43,762 nt of DNA from Candidatus Bathyarchaeota archaeon (GCA_007050885.1 SMYQ01000069.1:1-43762), one strand, 5' to 3'. Shown: positions 1 to 7,734, counted from the first letter of the stretch. The notes: a model not told the origin generated them from the sequence alone. Translations and numbers: made by a program.

Positions 1-115
1 ATGGTGACTCCATTAAGATAGATATGTAAAATTTGACGTATGTTACATTTCAGATATATCAACGCAAATTTTCGGATTATTTTTTTGTAAATGAAGTTAA
101 AGATTGGTTTTATAG

Positions 116-1027
116 ATGAAAAACAAAAACGAGCTTGTTGTTGGATTCATTGGGCTTGGAAACATGGGCCTCCCAATGGCCGAGAATATAATAAGAGCTG
201 GATATCCACTAATTGTATGGAATCGGACCATTCAACGTACCAAATCATTAGTGAATATGGGCGCACAAGTTGCAACTAGTCCCAGCGAATTAACTAGAAG
301 AGCATCAATAATATTTACAATGCTACCTGGGCCTCACGAAGTAAGAGAAGTCGTCTTAGGTAAGAAAGATGGTCTTTCTCCTGTGATAGATAGTATAAAA
401 GCTAACAAGATTCTAGTCGATATGACAACCAATCTGCCAGACATCAGCAGGATAATTGAAAAGGAAATTCATAGAAAAGGCGGTGAAATGCTTGACGCCC
501 CTGTTTCTGGCAGCGTAAAACCTGCAACCGATGGAACATTAACAATACTTGTTGGTGGTAAAAAAGATGTTTTGGATAAGATAACACCCTTACTTCTAAC
601 TATGGGAAAAAATATTTTACATATAGGACCGATAGGATCTGCATGCACAATGAAACTTGTACTTAATATGCATCTTGCCACGGTAATGGCATCCTTTGCG
701 GAAAGTCTAGCTTTTGGTTTCAAATCAGGGTTAGAACCTACAAAAACATTAGAAGTCATCAACAACAGCATAATGAAAACTTACATTTCTGAGATGAAAG
801 GTCTCAAGGTCATAAATCATGATTGGAGTACAGCATTCTCCCTTAATCTGATGAGTAAAGATTTAGAACTTGTTGAGGAGACTGCAAATATGGTTAGAGC
901 TCCTATTCCAATAACAAATATAATTAAACAGATTTACGATTCTTGTATTTCAAATGGAAAAGGAGAGATGGACTTTTCAATCGTAGCAACTAAATTCGAA
1001 GAAATAAATGACAATATACACTTGTAA
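116..1027 (+). CDS. NAD(P)-dependent beta-hydroxyacid dehydrogenase (HIBADH/GLYR family)
   Basis: Family members reversibly oxidise 3-hydroxyisobutyrate-like beta-hydroxyacids or reduce short semialdehydes such as glyoxylate or succinate semialdehyde. The protein has 303 residues, the usual length. An N-terminal Rossmann motif GFIGLGNMG lies at residues 10-18. WNRT at 35-38 places an Arg after the second strand, which generally favours NADP(H). The substrate motif DAPVSGS is at 127-133, and the catalytic Lys (K180) and Asn (N184) sit in the usual K-x3-N spacing, so it should be active. The ATG at 116 leaves only nine residues before the Rossmann motif. It stands alone and converges on the phosphoglycerate mutase gene 22 bases away. 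The substrate cannot be told from sequence. Confidence 0.88.
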   Translation: MKNKNELVVGFIGLGNMGLPMAENIIRAGYPLIVWNRTIQRTKSLVNMGAQVATSPSELTRRASIIFTMLPGPHEVREVVLGKKDGLSPVIDSIKANKILVDMTTNLPDISRIIEKEIHRKGGEMLDAPVSGSVKPATDGTLTILVGGKKDVLDKITPLLLTMGKNILHIGPIGSACTMKLVLNMHLATVMASFAESLAFGFKSGLEPTKTLEVINNSIMKTYISEMKGLKVINHDWSTAFSLNLMSKDLELVEETANMVRAPIPITNIIKQIYDSCISNGKGEMDFSIVATKFEEINDNIHL

Positions 1028-1049
1028 TAAAACTAGAAAATGGTTGGTG

Positions 1050-1793
1050 TTATGAAATTTTACCTTGATTCTTAACAGTCTCTGTTGCTTTTTTTACTCT
1101 TGAGGGATCACCCAAGTAATATGATCTGATTGGCGTCATATTTTCATTTAATTCATATACTAGCGGAATTCCTGTTGGGATATTAAGTGTTATAATATCT
1201 TTATCAGAAATATCATCAAGATGTTTTACCAATGATCTAAGACTATTTCCATGGGCTGTGATTAGAACTCTTTTTCCTCTCTTAATTTCGGGAGTGATTA
1301 CATTCTTCCAATAGGGAAGGAGACGTTCCATAGTGTCTTTTAGGCTTTCTGCAAAAGGTATATCTTTTTTCTCTAGATTCATATATTTTGGATCTTTGCC
1401 TGGATTTCGTTCATCAGACTCTTTTAGTGCTGGAGGCCTAACATCATAACTTCTTCTCCAGAGAAGGACTTGCGCTTCACCATACTTACTCGCTGTTTCT
1501 CCTTTATTCAGACCCTGCAATTCTCCATAATGACGTTCATTCAAACGCCAAGATTTGTAAACACGAATCCACATAAGGTCCATTTCATCAAGGACAATCC
1601 ATAGTGTCCTAATGGCTTTCTTTAGAAGTGAAGTAAATGCAACATCAAATATCAATCCAGATTCACGAAGAAGTCTACCTGCTTCTCTTGCTTCATTAAT
1701 GCCTTTCTCGGTGAGATCGACATCTGTCCAGCCCGTAAAACGATTTTCTTTGTTCCAAATACTTTCTCCATGTCTCAAGAGAACTAGTTTCAT
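1050..1793 (-). CDS. gpmA: 2,3-bisphosphoglycerate-dependent phosphoglycerate mutase
   Basis: Interconverts 3- and 2-phosphoglycerate in glycolysis/gluconeogenesis. The ATG at 1793 opens directly onto [11 protein letters not shown], with the RHGE phospho-histidine motif at residues 7-10; an upstream in-frame start at 1817 would add eight residues with no family counterpart. Also visible are the [12 protein letters not shown] block, a [10 protein letters not shown] substrate loop, and the second catalytic His in AHGNSLR. The length (247 aa) equals that of bacterial dPGM. Many archaea instead use the cofactor-independent enzyme, and this sequence reads very like bacterial GpmA, so transfer from bacteria is plausible (inference). 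Convergent with the preceding dehydrogenase. Confidence 0.92.
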   Translation of the reverse strand: MKLVLLRHGESIWNKENRFTGWTDVDLTEKGINEAREAGRLLRESGLIFDVAFTSLLKKAIRTLWIVLDEMDLMWIRVYKSWRLNERHYGELQGLNKGETASKYGEAQVLLWRRSYDVRPPALKESDERNPGKDPKYMNLEKKDIPFAESLKDTMERLLPYWKNVITPEIKRGKRVLITAHGNSLRSLVKHLDDISDKDIITLNIPTGIPLVYELNENMTPIRSYYLGDPSRVKKATETVKNQGKIS

Positions 1794-1988
1794 GACCAAC
1801 AATGCTTCCTCGATCAAGTTCTCTTACTCATTTAGACCTAATATCAATTTTTTTCTTTTTAGTGCAAGCACTGTAAGTTGCAGAGGTAAAAATTCTTTGA
1901 AAATGAGCAAATATTCGAAGAAAATGATCATAAAAAAAGTCCTAATTGCAATCTTGTGCACACACCTAATATTGGAATTCAAATTATT

Positions 1989-2579
1989 TTAAGAGAATTC
2001 TTCCAGTAATTTGTTAATCATTTGGAAGTCATTTTCGAGAAAGTTCCTGTATGTTGGATTATATAGAGTAGCTGCAGGATGAAAAGTAGGCATTATCTTC
2101 AGATGTATCCCAAATAGATGTTTTTCGAAAACTTTTCCTCTGATTTCTGAGATACCTCGGAATTCAACATTTACATTAGACATTACGTATTTTGTAGAGT
2201 GCCGCCCCAGAGTCACTATCAGGCGTGGTTTAATTATCTGGATTTGACGCTCGAGATAAGATCCACAAGCTTTTATCTCCTCTTCACTTGGGTCTCTATT
2301 TTCATTTGGCCTATGTTTGATAATATTTCCAATGAATATTTCATTTCTCTTTATTCCAATATCCATGAGTAACTCATCTAGAACCCTGCCAGCACTTCCC
2401 ACAAAAGGCTGACCTTTAATATCTTCGTGATATCCAGGAGCTTCTCCTATCATCATCAAAGAGGTGTTAAGATCACCTTCTCCAGGTACAGGATTTTTCG
2501 CATTTTTCCATAATGTGCATTTACGACATTCATGAATTTGATGTATCAATTCATCCATACGTTTTTGTTTTAAATCCAT
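1989..2579 (-). CDS. udg: Family 4 uracil-DNA glycosylase, one Fe-S Cys replaced by His
   Basis: Removes uracil from DNA as the first step of base excision repair. With the ATG at 2579 the protein has 196 residues. Motif A is GEAPGYHED (45-53) and motif B is the HPAATL region. Iron-sulfur ligands of the family are two N-terminal Cys (C18 and C21 in ECRKC), a third in a KCRPP-like motif, and a fourth 16 residues on. Here the third position is His (H89 in IKHRP) and the fourth is C105, at the canonical spacing. I prefer this start because a TATA-like box lies about 27 bases upstream, as expected for a leaderless message; a GTG at 2597 is the alternative. Confidence 0.9.
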   Translation of the reverse strand: MDLKQKRMDELIHQIHECRKCTLWKNAKNPVPGEGDLNTSLMMIGEAPGYHEDIKGQPFVGSAGRVLDELLMDIGIKRNEIFIGNIIKHRPNENRDPSEEEIKACGSYLERQIQIIKPRLIVTLGRHSTKYVMSNVNVEFRGISEIRGKVFEKHLFGIHLKIMPTFHPAATLYNPTYRNFLENDFQMINKLLEEFS

Positions 2580-2602
2580 TTTGTGAAGTCGCACCAATAG
2601 GA

Positions 2603-2610
2603 ATATTTAT
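2603..2610 (-). promoter_or_regulatory. TATA-like box for the uracil-DNA glycosylase gene
   Basis: On the minus strand this reads ATAAATAT and is centred about 27 bases before the ATG at 2579. That spacing matches an archaeal promoter driving a leaderless transcript that starts at or next to the initiation codon. No Shine-Dalgarno sequence is placed for that ATG. Assigned by spacing and base composition only. Confidence 0.45.
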
Positions 2611-2732
2611 TGAAAAACAAACTCGTAAAATTTTCATGAGTTATTTAATTTATGACTTATATTTCATACTCTTTAGGCTCGAGCGATACATTTAAGCTGC
2701 TTCTGTTTATTCTTCTTGGAGGTCGTAATATA

Positions 2733-3953
2733 ATGATGCCTGGATTTAAAAGAAGTGACAAGGCAATAGTTCATCCTGGAGAGAAATATACTCCACGTGA
2801 AAGAGTATGGAAGATACTTGACCACCAAGAAGCAGATAGAGTCCCAGCCGAACTAGGAGGCTGCATGTCTTTCATAACAAAGCAGGCCTATTTTAGACTC
2901 AAGCATTACCTCAACTTGCAGACCTTTCCTTTTGAAATTGACTACTGGCCTTCAGGATCCTCCTATAATCCATGGTGGCTACCCCCTATAGACGAAACTA
3001 TTTACCGTCTATTCAGAACCGATTTCCGACCAATTTCCTTAAGATATACTAGACCTTTTGTCCCAAAGAAAATGTTTCCTGATAACTCATTCATAGATGA
3101 ATTAGGTTTTCATAGAAAAGCTGGAGAAACGTATATGGAATTTGCAAATCCGGCGCCTCTTGAAAGTGCTCAAGATGTAGATGAGATATTATCCGATCCA
3201 TACTGGTTAGATCCTGAGAAAGATTTTACTGCTGTTGGTCTAGAAAAAAAGGCTAAGAAGATGGATGATGCCGGCTTTGCAGTTTGTGTAGTAAATATTG
3301 GAGGAAGTGGAATTTTTGAGAATTCTTGGATGAGAAGGGGTTTTAGTAAAATAGTTGAGGATATGTATCTGAACCCAAAGATAGCTGAGACACTACTAGA
3401 CAAAGTAACTGATCAGATGCTCACGTTATACAGTATGATGTTGGATGAGGTCGGGGATTACGTCACAATGGTAGCTACTGGAGATGATTTAGGCGCTCAA
3501 ACATCAATTCTTTTAAAACCTGACATATACAGGAAATTCTTGAAGCCACGTCATAAAAAACTCTTTGACCTGATTCATAAGAAGACAAAAGCAAAATTGT
3601 ATTATCATAGCTGTGGCAATATGAAACCATTCATTCCAGATCTGATAGAGATCGGAGCGGATGTATTGAATCCAATACAACCAGAATGCCCAGACATGGA
3701 CCTTGAGACTTTAAAAAAAGAGTACGGAGAAAAATTGACTTTCTGTGGAGGAATAGGATCACAGAGCATTCTACCAAAAGGTTCTATTCAAGATGTTGAA
3801 ATCGAAGTCGTGAGAGCAATAAAAGCAGGTGCATCTGGTGGAGGGTATATTATTGCTCCAGGTCACATGATACAACCTGATGTACCACCTTGGAATATTG
3901 AAGCTCTATACTCTGCAGCCATAAAATATGGAACCTATCCAATTAACTTATAA
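2733..3953 (+). CDS. Uroporphyrinogen decarboxylase (URO-D) family protein, probable methyltransferase type
   Basis: A URO-D superfamily TIM barrel of 406 residues. True haem-pathway UroD and corrinoid methyltransferases (MtaA/MtbA/CmuA type) share this fold. The C-terminal half carries HSCGN, then FCGGIG and an APGHM motif, the His/Cys pattern that binds zinc in the methyltransferase branch. I therefore favour methyl transfer over porphyrin decarboxylation; the substrate is unknown. The start at 2733 is set by a strong GGAGGT at 2718-2723, nine bases upstream; a more upstream in-frame ATG at 2652 lacks such a site. No corrinoid protein gene is adjacent. Divergent from the glycosylase gene. 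Confidence 0.85.
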   Translation: MMPGFKRSDKAIVHPGEKYTPRERVWKILDHQEADRVPAELGGCMSFITKQAYFRLKHYLNLQTFPFEIDYWPSGSSYNPWWLPPIDETIYRLFRTDFRPISLRYTRPFVPKKMFPDNSFIDELGFHRKAGETYMEFANPAPLESAQDVDEILSDPYWLDPEKDFTAVGLEKKAKKMDDAGFAVCVVNIGGSGIFENSWMRRGFSKIVEDMYLNPKIAETLLDKVTDQMLTLYSMMLDEVGDYVTMVATGDDLGAQTSILLKPDIYRKFLKPRHKKLFDLIHKKTKAKLYYHSCGNMKPFIPDLIEIGADVLNPIQPECPDMDLETLKKEYGEKLTFCGGIGSQSILPKGSIQDVEIEVVRAIKAGASGGGYIIAPGHMIQPDVPPWNIEALYSAAIKYGTYPINL

Positions 3954-3980
3954 TTTATTAGAAATCATTGTTGCATACCT

Positions 3981-3990
3981 CATAAATATC
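3981..3990 (+). promoter_or_regulatory. TATA-like box upstream of the 4014 gene
   Basis: CATAAATATC is centred about 28 bases before the ATG at 4014, and no ribosome binding site precedes that ATG. Together these suggest a leaderless transcript. Assigned by position only. Confidence 0.4.
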
Positions 3991-4013
3991 ATTCTTCCTA
4001 ATTAATCAAATGA

Positions 4014-4388
4014 ATGAATATGAAAGAAATGGAATGGAATAAACCCACAATATCAGTGTTTAAGGAAAAATCAGACAAGCAAGAACACGAGCCCTTTGCA
4101 GTAATAAAAGCTCAGAAGATATCATTGAAAAAAACTGAAAAACACAGTTATGATGGCAAGATAATAGATTTCTTCGTTATCATGGGCGACATAGATTGTA
4201 TTAATTCAGACGAAGGAATAAGAGATAATTACGTTTTATGTTGGTTCGACGATAATATAGATGACTTCAGTGAATCCTTTAGAAAACTAACCGGCGTTAC
4301 TTTTCTATCAGCTCCATCTTATACAGAAAGTAATGGAAAAAGAACTTACAGAACATCTTTTGAAGCAGAATATGGACTAATATCCTAA
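4014..4388 (+). CDS. Hypothetical protein, 124 aa
   Basis: I do not recognise this family. The protein is acidic and soluble-looking, with no membrane segment or signal peptide. The N-terminal third is Lys-rich; the middle (residues about 45-85) mixes hydrophobic strands with Asp pairs (DGKIIDFFVIMGDID, then WFDDNIDDF), suggesting a small alpha/beta or beta-barrel domain. Nucleotide-binding (OB-like) folds can look like this, but no motif proves it. Codon use matches its neighbours. An ATG at 4010 lies in another frame; the ATG at 4014 has a TATA-like box at leaderless spacing. It stands alone between the URO-D gene and the convergent ribbon-helix-helix gene. Confidence 0.65.
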   Translation: MNMKEMEWNKPTISVFKEKSDKQEHEPFAVIKAQKISLKKTEKHSYDGKIIDFFVIMGDIDCINSDEGIRDNYVLCWFDDNIDDFSESFRKLTGVTFLSAPSYTESNGKRTYRTSFEAEYGLIS

Positions 4389-4465
4389 CAGGAATAGAAC
4401 TCTCACTAAGATACCAGATATCCTACTTACCTGTTTTGTCTTCACATTATAGAGAGAAAGCGGTA

Positions 4466-4705
4466 CTATTGCATAATCTTGGGAAGATTTTCTATTTGTG
4501 CAATAGTATTAGGGGTCTTTGCACTCTGAAGCATAATAAGGCGTTCAATTTTTTCTCGCACGGCACTTTCGATGAACTGTTGTCTGTTATAGTTAAGTTC
4601 AGAGTGTTTTCTAACCAGACGATCGACTTCAGACATCATAGTCGATGGAAGTCTAACAGGAATTCTCTTCTGCATCTCAGGAGAATTATTTATTGTTCTT
4701 GGCAT
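4466..4705 (-). CDS. Small ribbon-helix-helix DNA-binding protein
   Basis: A 79-residue protein whose core, KRIPVRLPSTMMSEVDRLVR followed by a second helix beginning at NRQQFIESAVREKIERL, has the strand-helix-helix pattern of CopG/Arc/MetJ regulators. The strand with alternating basic and hydrophobic residues would insert into the DNA major groove as a dimer. The start is taken as ATG 4705, because AGGTGA lies six bases upstream and overlaps an alternative GTG at 4714. No toxin gene is adjacent on either side, so an autoregulator or free-standing transcription factor is more likely than an antitoxin. The target is unknown. Confidence 0.75.
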   Translation of the reverse strand: MPRTINNSPEMQKRIPVRLPSTMMSEVDRLVRKHSELNYNRQQFIESAVREKIERLIMLQSAKTPNTIAQIENLPKIMQ

Positions 4706-5016
4706 TTTTTTCACCTATTGTTCCACATTCGTGAGATGAACTAATTCTATTTAGAATATTTAATCAATCTCAACAACTCGAGAAGTGTCGGGTGTCTACT
4801 TTTCTAATTTCGGCTTACGATATATTGAAGGACTTGATCGATCCCAGACGATTGAATTAATGTCATTTGTAAAATTTGATTGAGTTCATGTCGATTAAAC
4901 TAGTTTTTCCAATGCATTTTCCTAAACATGGAAAACCCGTTTTCATCATTAAATCTGCAAATTAGAATTGTGGCGGGCCCGACGGGATTTGAACCCGCGA
5001 CCTATGGGTTAAGAGC

Positions 5017-5035
5017 TTCGGCCCATTAATTGGGA
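5017..5035 (-). other. tRNA-Lys intron between positions 30 and 31 (19 nt)
   Basis: Removing these 19 bases restores the anticodon stem GTGGG/CCCAT. The pre-tRNA can form an outer helix AGAG/CUCU, a 5' bulge GG|U, a central helix CGGU/GCCG, and a 3' bulge AA|G. Both predicted cuts fall after the second bulge base, exactly at the exon ends. Shifting the boundary by one base breaks the mature stem, so the position is well fixed. Confidence 0.85.
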
Positions 5036-5057
5036 CCACCGCTCTACCTGACTGAGC

Positions 5058-5082
5058 TTCCCGAACCACTATGATGTGGGTA
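5058..5082 (-). other. tRNA-Lys intron between positions 9 and 10 (25 nt)
   Basis: This insertion separates the acceptor stem plus T8-A9 from the D-stem. It folds with exon CCCG (positions 4-7) paired to intron CGGG as the 4-bp central helix, bulges UA|U and AA|G, an outer helix GGG/CUC containing one G-U pair, and an inner hairpin around CCAC/GUGG. A boundary shifted by one base would give the same mature sequence, but the bulge pattern favours this placement. Confidence 0.8.
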
Positions 5083-5234
5083 TACGGGCCCATGCCCGCC
5101 AGCCATCTGTTCCAATGAAGATCTCTAATAATCTTTTCTTCGGTCCTATCGAATATCTTAACTCACAGAGTTTCTTTCAAATCTTGATCATAAGACTCAT
5201 CTTTTGTGATGATCCTCTTTTAAAGGAAAATAAC

Positions 5235-6029
5235 TTGACAGAACTAACTTTAATTGGACTCGGACTTCATGATGAAAAAGGTATTTCTCTACAAGGACTA
5301 GAAAAAGCCAAGAGAGCAACATACGTTTTTGCAGAGTTCTATACAAACTACATGCCTGCGATCAAAATCTCAAATCTTGAGAAATTGATAGGAAAACAAG
5401 TAAAGATCCTTTCCAGAAAAGAAGTTGAGGATCACGCTCAAGAAAAAATTTTAGTTTACGCCAAAAAATATCCATGTGTTTTTTTAACCCCAGGAGATCC
5501 AAATATCGCAACTACTCATATTGATTTGAGACTTAGAGCAGAAAATAAAGGAATTAGAACATCTATTATTCATTCAGCGTCAATTTCTTCAGCTATAGCA
5601 GGAGCAACTGGCCTCCAGAACTATAAATTTGGCAGAACAGTTACAATTCCTTTTAAATCAACTTCAATCTCAGAAATTCCATATGAAAATATTTTCGAAA
5701 ATAAGTCGAGAGGCCTTCATACATTAGCATTACTCGACATTAATTCAGAGAGCCATCTGTTTATGTCTATTCCAGATGGACTAACCATAATAATCGAAAT
5801 AGAAGAAAGACTGGGAAAAAGATGTGCAACAAAAAATACGTTAGCGATCGGAGTCGCGAGGTTAGGTTCACCAGATGCAAGTGTGAAAGCGGATACAATA
5901 GAAGAACTCCAAAGATTCAATTGGGGCGGTCCTCCCCATTGCATAGTCTTTCCTGGAAAGCTCCACTTCATGGAAGTTGAGGCTCTAAAAATTTTATGCA
6001 AGGCGGATCCGGAGCTGTTTGAAATATGA
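5235..6029 (+). CDS. dph5: Diphthine synthase (diphthamide biosynthesis methyltransferase)
   Basis: Uses SAM to methylate the modified histidine of elongation factor 2 on the way to diphthamide. The start is TTG at 5235, preceded by AAAGGA; it opens onto LTLIGLGLHDEKGISL, the conserved N-terminus of Dph5. Reading further upstream would run toward the tRNA-Lys gene and adds residues without family counterpart. The SAM-binding loop FLTPGDPNIATTH near residues 86-98 is typical of the tetrapyrrole-methylase fold. The length, 264 aa, is normal. Its stop overlaps the start of the DUF357 gene (ATGA), so the two are translationally coupled with the FAD synthase gene that follows. Confidence 0.93.
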   Translation: MTELTLIGLGLHDEKGISLQGLEKAKRATYVFAEFYTNYMPAIKISNLEKLIGKQVKILSRKEVEDHAQEKILVYAKKYPCVFLTPGDPNIATTHIDLRLRAENKGIRTSIIHSASISSAIAGATGLQNYKFGRTVTIPFKSTSISEIPYENIFENKSRGLHTLALLDINSESHLFMSIPDGLTIIIEIEERLGKRCATKNTLAIGVARLGSPDASVKADTIEELQRFNWGGPPHCIVFPGKLHFMEVEALKILCKADPELFEI

Positions 6030-6313
6030 ATTCAGATAATGAAGTACGAACATTAGTTGGAAGATATGTATCTTCTATTGAGTTGGCACTCAAAGATTTG
6101 AAGATTCGAGATTCTAATTCAACTTTAGTTGAACATAACATGGAATTAGTCATAGATGCAGTTGAAAGATATCTTTCCGATGCAAAATACTATCTGGAAA
6201 TTAAAAAAGAAGCTATAGCCTTAACATCTATTTCATATGCTGAGGGTCTATTAGACGCATTAAGGATCATGGAACTAGTAGACTTCGAATGGCAAAGAGT
6301 AGACAAATCTTGA
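6026..6313 (+). CDS. DUF357 family protein
   Basis: A 95-residue, all-helical protein with the DUF357 pattern: an N-terminal helix, then AVERYLSDAKYYLE and a closing AEGLLDALRIMELV helix. The function is unknown; in archaea the family often sits beside a nucleotidyltransferase of the FAD-synthase type, as it does here. It starts inside the last codons of dph5 (ATGA overlap), and its 3' end overlaps the next gene by 25 bases, so the three genes form one tightly packed operon. The helical repeat suggests a protein-protein adaptor (inference). Confidence 0.85.
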   Translation: MNSDNEVRTLVGRYVSSIELALKDLKIRDSNSTLVEHNMELVIDAVERYLSDAKYYLEIKKEAIALTSISYAEGLLDALRIMELVDFEWQRVDKS

Positions 6314-6759
6314 CAAGAAAAAAAATTGTTCTGGCAACAGGAGCGTTCGATCTTCTTCATTATGGTCATCTTAAAGCCCTTGAAGATGCTAAAAAAGCAG
6401 GAGGGAGAAATTCCAAACTAATAGTTATCGTTGCAAGGGACAACACTGTTGAAAAACGTAAGGGAAAAAAACCGACGATTCCCGAAGAACAGAGAAGAGC
6501 ATTAGTTGAATCTCTTAAACCAGTCGATAGAGCTGTGCTCGGGTATGAAGAAATGAATATGAAAGCTGCTATACGAAAACTCAAGCCTGATGTTATAGCT
6601 TTAGGATACGACCAACATGATATTTTAGAAGCAGTAAATGATGCTTTGCAAGAGTATCCAGGAGAAGTAAGGGTCGTACAAACTAAAAGATATGGAATGA
6701 GGGACCTAAATAGCTCATCAAAGATAAAAAACAAAATTATAGAAGAATTAAAATTGTAA
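6289..6759 (+). CDS. ribL: FAD synthase (archaeal RibL type cytidylyltransferase)
   Basis: Transfers AMP from ATP to FMN to make FAD. The nucleotidyltransferase motifs are GAFDLLHYGH (the HxGH motif) near residues 19-28, IVIVARDNTVEKRKGKKP, and RYGMRDLNSSSKI near the C-terminus, where ISSS/T-type motifs bind the triphosphate. The spacing closely matches the characterised Methanocaldococcus enzyme as I recall it. The length is 156 aa. The start is ATG 6289, overlapping DUF357 by 25 bases; a TTG at 6309 is an alternative that would still keep the domain whole. It converges on riboflavin kinase, so the two last steps of flavin cofactor synthesis are side by side. Confidence 0.9.
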   Translation: MAKSRQILTRKKIVLATGAFDLLHYGHLKALEDAKKAGGRNSKLIVIVARDNTVEKRKGKKPTIPEEQRRALVESLKPVDRAVLGYEEMNMKAAIRKLKPDVIALGYDQHDILEAVNDALQEYPGEVRVVQTKRYGMRDLNSSSKIKNKIIEELKL

Positions 6760-6783
6760 ATTAATGAATTAAGATAAAAACAC

Positions 6784-7503
6784 TCAACTGATGTTATCTT
6801 TCGTGTTGTAATGTGGAATCATTATTCTAAGCTTAATGGTATCCCCATCTTTCAATTTGAGTTTCTTTCTTAAGTTTTCTTTGGAGACTATTTCGACAAC
6901 ATCAGATCCATAATGACTTCTCATTGCTAAGATTATCGATACTTGAACTTCATCATTCATTATCGCTTTAGCACACTTTGCAGGGCCAAAACTCCTTTTT
7001 TCGGTCGTAAACCCTTTAATTGATATTAATGGAAGAGAATTCAAGATATTTCTTTCATTCTCGTAACCAGGTTTCAATCGAATATTTAGAGTACCCGGAT
7101 ATGGATTGAATCCTAGTTTCTTTTCTAATTGCTCTCGGTAACCTTCTTGACCAATATAATAGGAGCCTTCACCTAGCCCTGAGAATAGCTCTCCTTCTAA
7201 AAAGACGTAATTAATAGGCTGTTCGAAAACATCTTTCAGTTTGAAATATAATTCTTTGAGAAGATCAAAACCGTTAGGAGTTATACGTATGGTCTCACGC
7301 TTTCCGATTTTGACCCGCCTTATTAAACCTCTTTGTTCTAGCACAATAAGATGTCTCGAGGCTGTTTGCTGAGATATCTTGAGATCAAAAGCAAGTTGAC
7401 CTGTTGTGTAAGTAAATGCACTTTTGGATATCGAGAGTTCAGCCAATTTACATAGAGTTATTAGGAGATTGGCTTTGAGGGAACTTTTCTCAAACGCATT
7501 CAT
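6784..7503 (-). CDS. ribK: CTP-dependent riboflavin kinase with N-terminal HTH (RbkR type)
   Basis: The C-terminal part (about residues 95-235) is the archaeal DUF120 riboflavin kinase, which uses CTP to make FMN: GEGSYYIGQEGY, FNPYPGTLNIRL and RSHYGSDVVEIVS are its hallmarks. The N-terminal 85 residues form a winged helix: TTGQLAFDLKISQQTASRHL is the recognition unit and GLIRRVKIGKRETIRIT the wing. This two-domain form is known in archaea as RbkR, a combined enzyme and transcriptional regulator of riboflavin genes. No other riboflavin synthesis gene is in the window, so its regulon lies elsewhere except possibly ribL, 24 bases away and convergent. Confidence 0.93.
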   Translation of the reverse strand: MNAFEKSSLKANLLITLCKLAELSISKSAFTYTTGQLAFDLKISQQTASRHLIVLEQRGLIRRVKIGKRETIRITPNGFDLLKELYFKLKDVFEQPINYVFLEGELFSGLGEGSYYIGQEGYREQLEKKLGFNPYPGTLNIRLKPGYENERNILNSLPLISIKGFTTEKRSFGPAKCAKAIMNDEVQVSIILAMRSHYGSDVVEIVSKENLRKKLKLKDGDTIKLRIMIPHYNTKDNIS

Positions 7504-7734
7504 AGCCTAAATCAACATCAAATATCTCTTTACTATTAATTTGCATCTGTAGAAAATTATCTTTTTCACTTTTACATATTCATTTTAGTACATCTTGATA
7601 GATTGATGATAGCTAAATCGAATTATATTTCTTTGAATAGATTATATTTGGATATTGCTTTTCCAAAATTTTGTTTGAATTAAAGTCATGGTGATATATC
7701 AATACAGAATCTTTCTTGGAAGGCTTTTGATAAA

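Larger units (their letters stand above)
4971..5091 (-). tRNA. tRNA-Lys(CTT) with two non-canonical introns, CCA encoded
   Basis: On the minus strand the ends GGGCCCG (from 5091) and CGGGCCC pair perfectly, followed by discriminator G and an encoded CCA at 4973-4971. The T-arm is GCGGG-TTCAAAT-CCCGT, the D-stem is GCTC/GAGC, and the anticodon loop CTCTTAA holds anticodon CTT at 5013-5011. The gene is 121 bases, but a normal 77-nt tRNA-Lys appears only after removing 25 bases between positions 9 and 10 and 19 bases between positions 30 and 31. Each insertion shows a bulge-helix-bulge motif with 3-nt bulges around a 4-bp helix, the substrate of archaeal tRNA-splicing endonuclease. A TATA-like element for the minus strand lies near 5120-5135. 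Confidence 0.92.

Noticed and set aside
1..115. Possible tail of an upstream gene at the window edge
   Set aside because: A few codons precede stops in each frame, but there is too little sequence to identify a gene, so nothing was called.
91..279. 62-codon plus-strand frame overlapping the start of the dehydrogenase gene
   Set aside because: It lies in another frame of the 116-1027 gene, its peptide is rich in Trp, Cys and His with no family pattern, and the overlapping gene has intact motifs.
1612..1992. 126-codon plus-strand frame over the phosphoglycerate mutase start
   Set aside because: Half of it is the antisense of a well-supported gene, and its peptide is Ser/Phe-rich like other antisense frames in this AT-rich region.
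4436..4744. 102-codon plus-strand frame over the ribbon-helix-helix gene
   Set aside because: The minus-strand gene has a clear domain and a ribosome binding site; this is its antisense.
5076..5234. N-terminal extension of the diphthine synthase frame
   Set aside because: It overlaps the tRNA-Lys 5' end and has no family similarity; TTG 5235 with AAAGGA starts at the conserved N-terminus.
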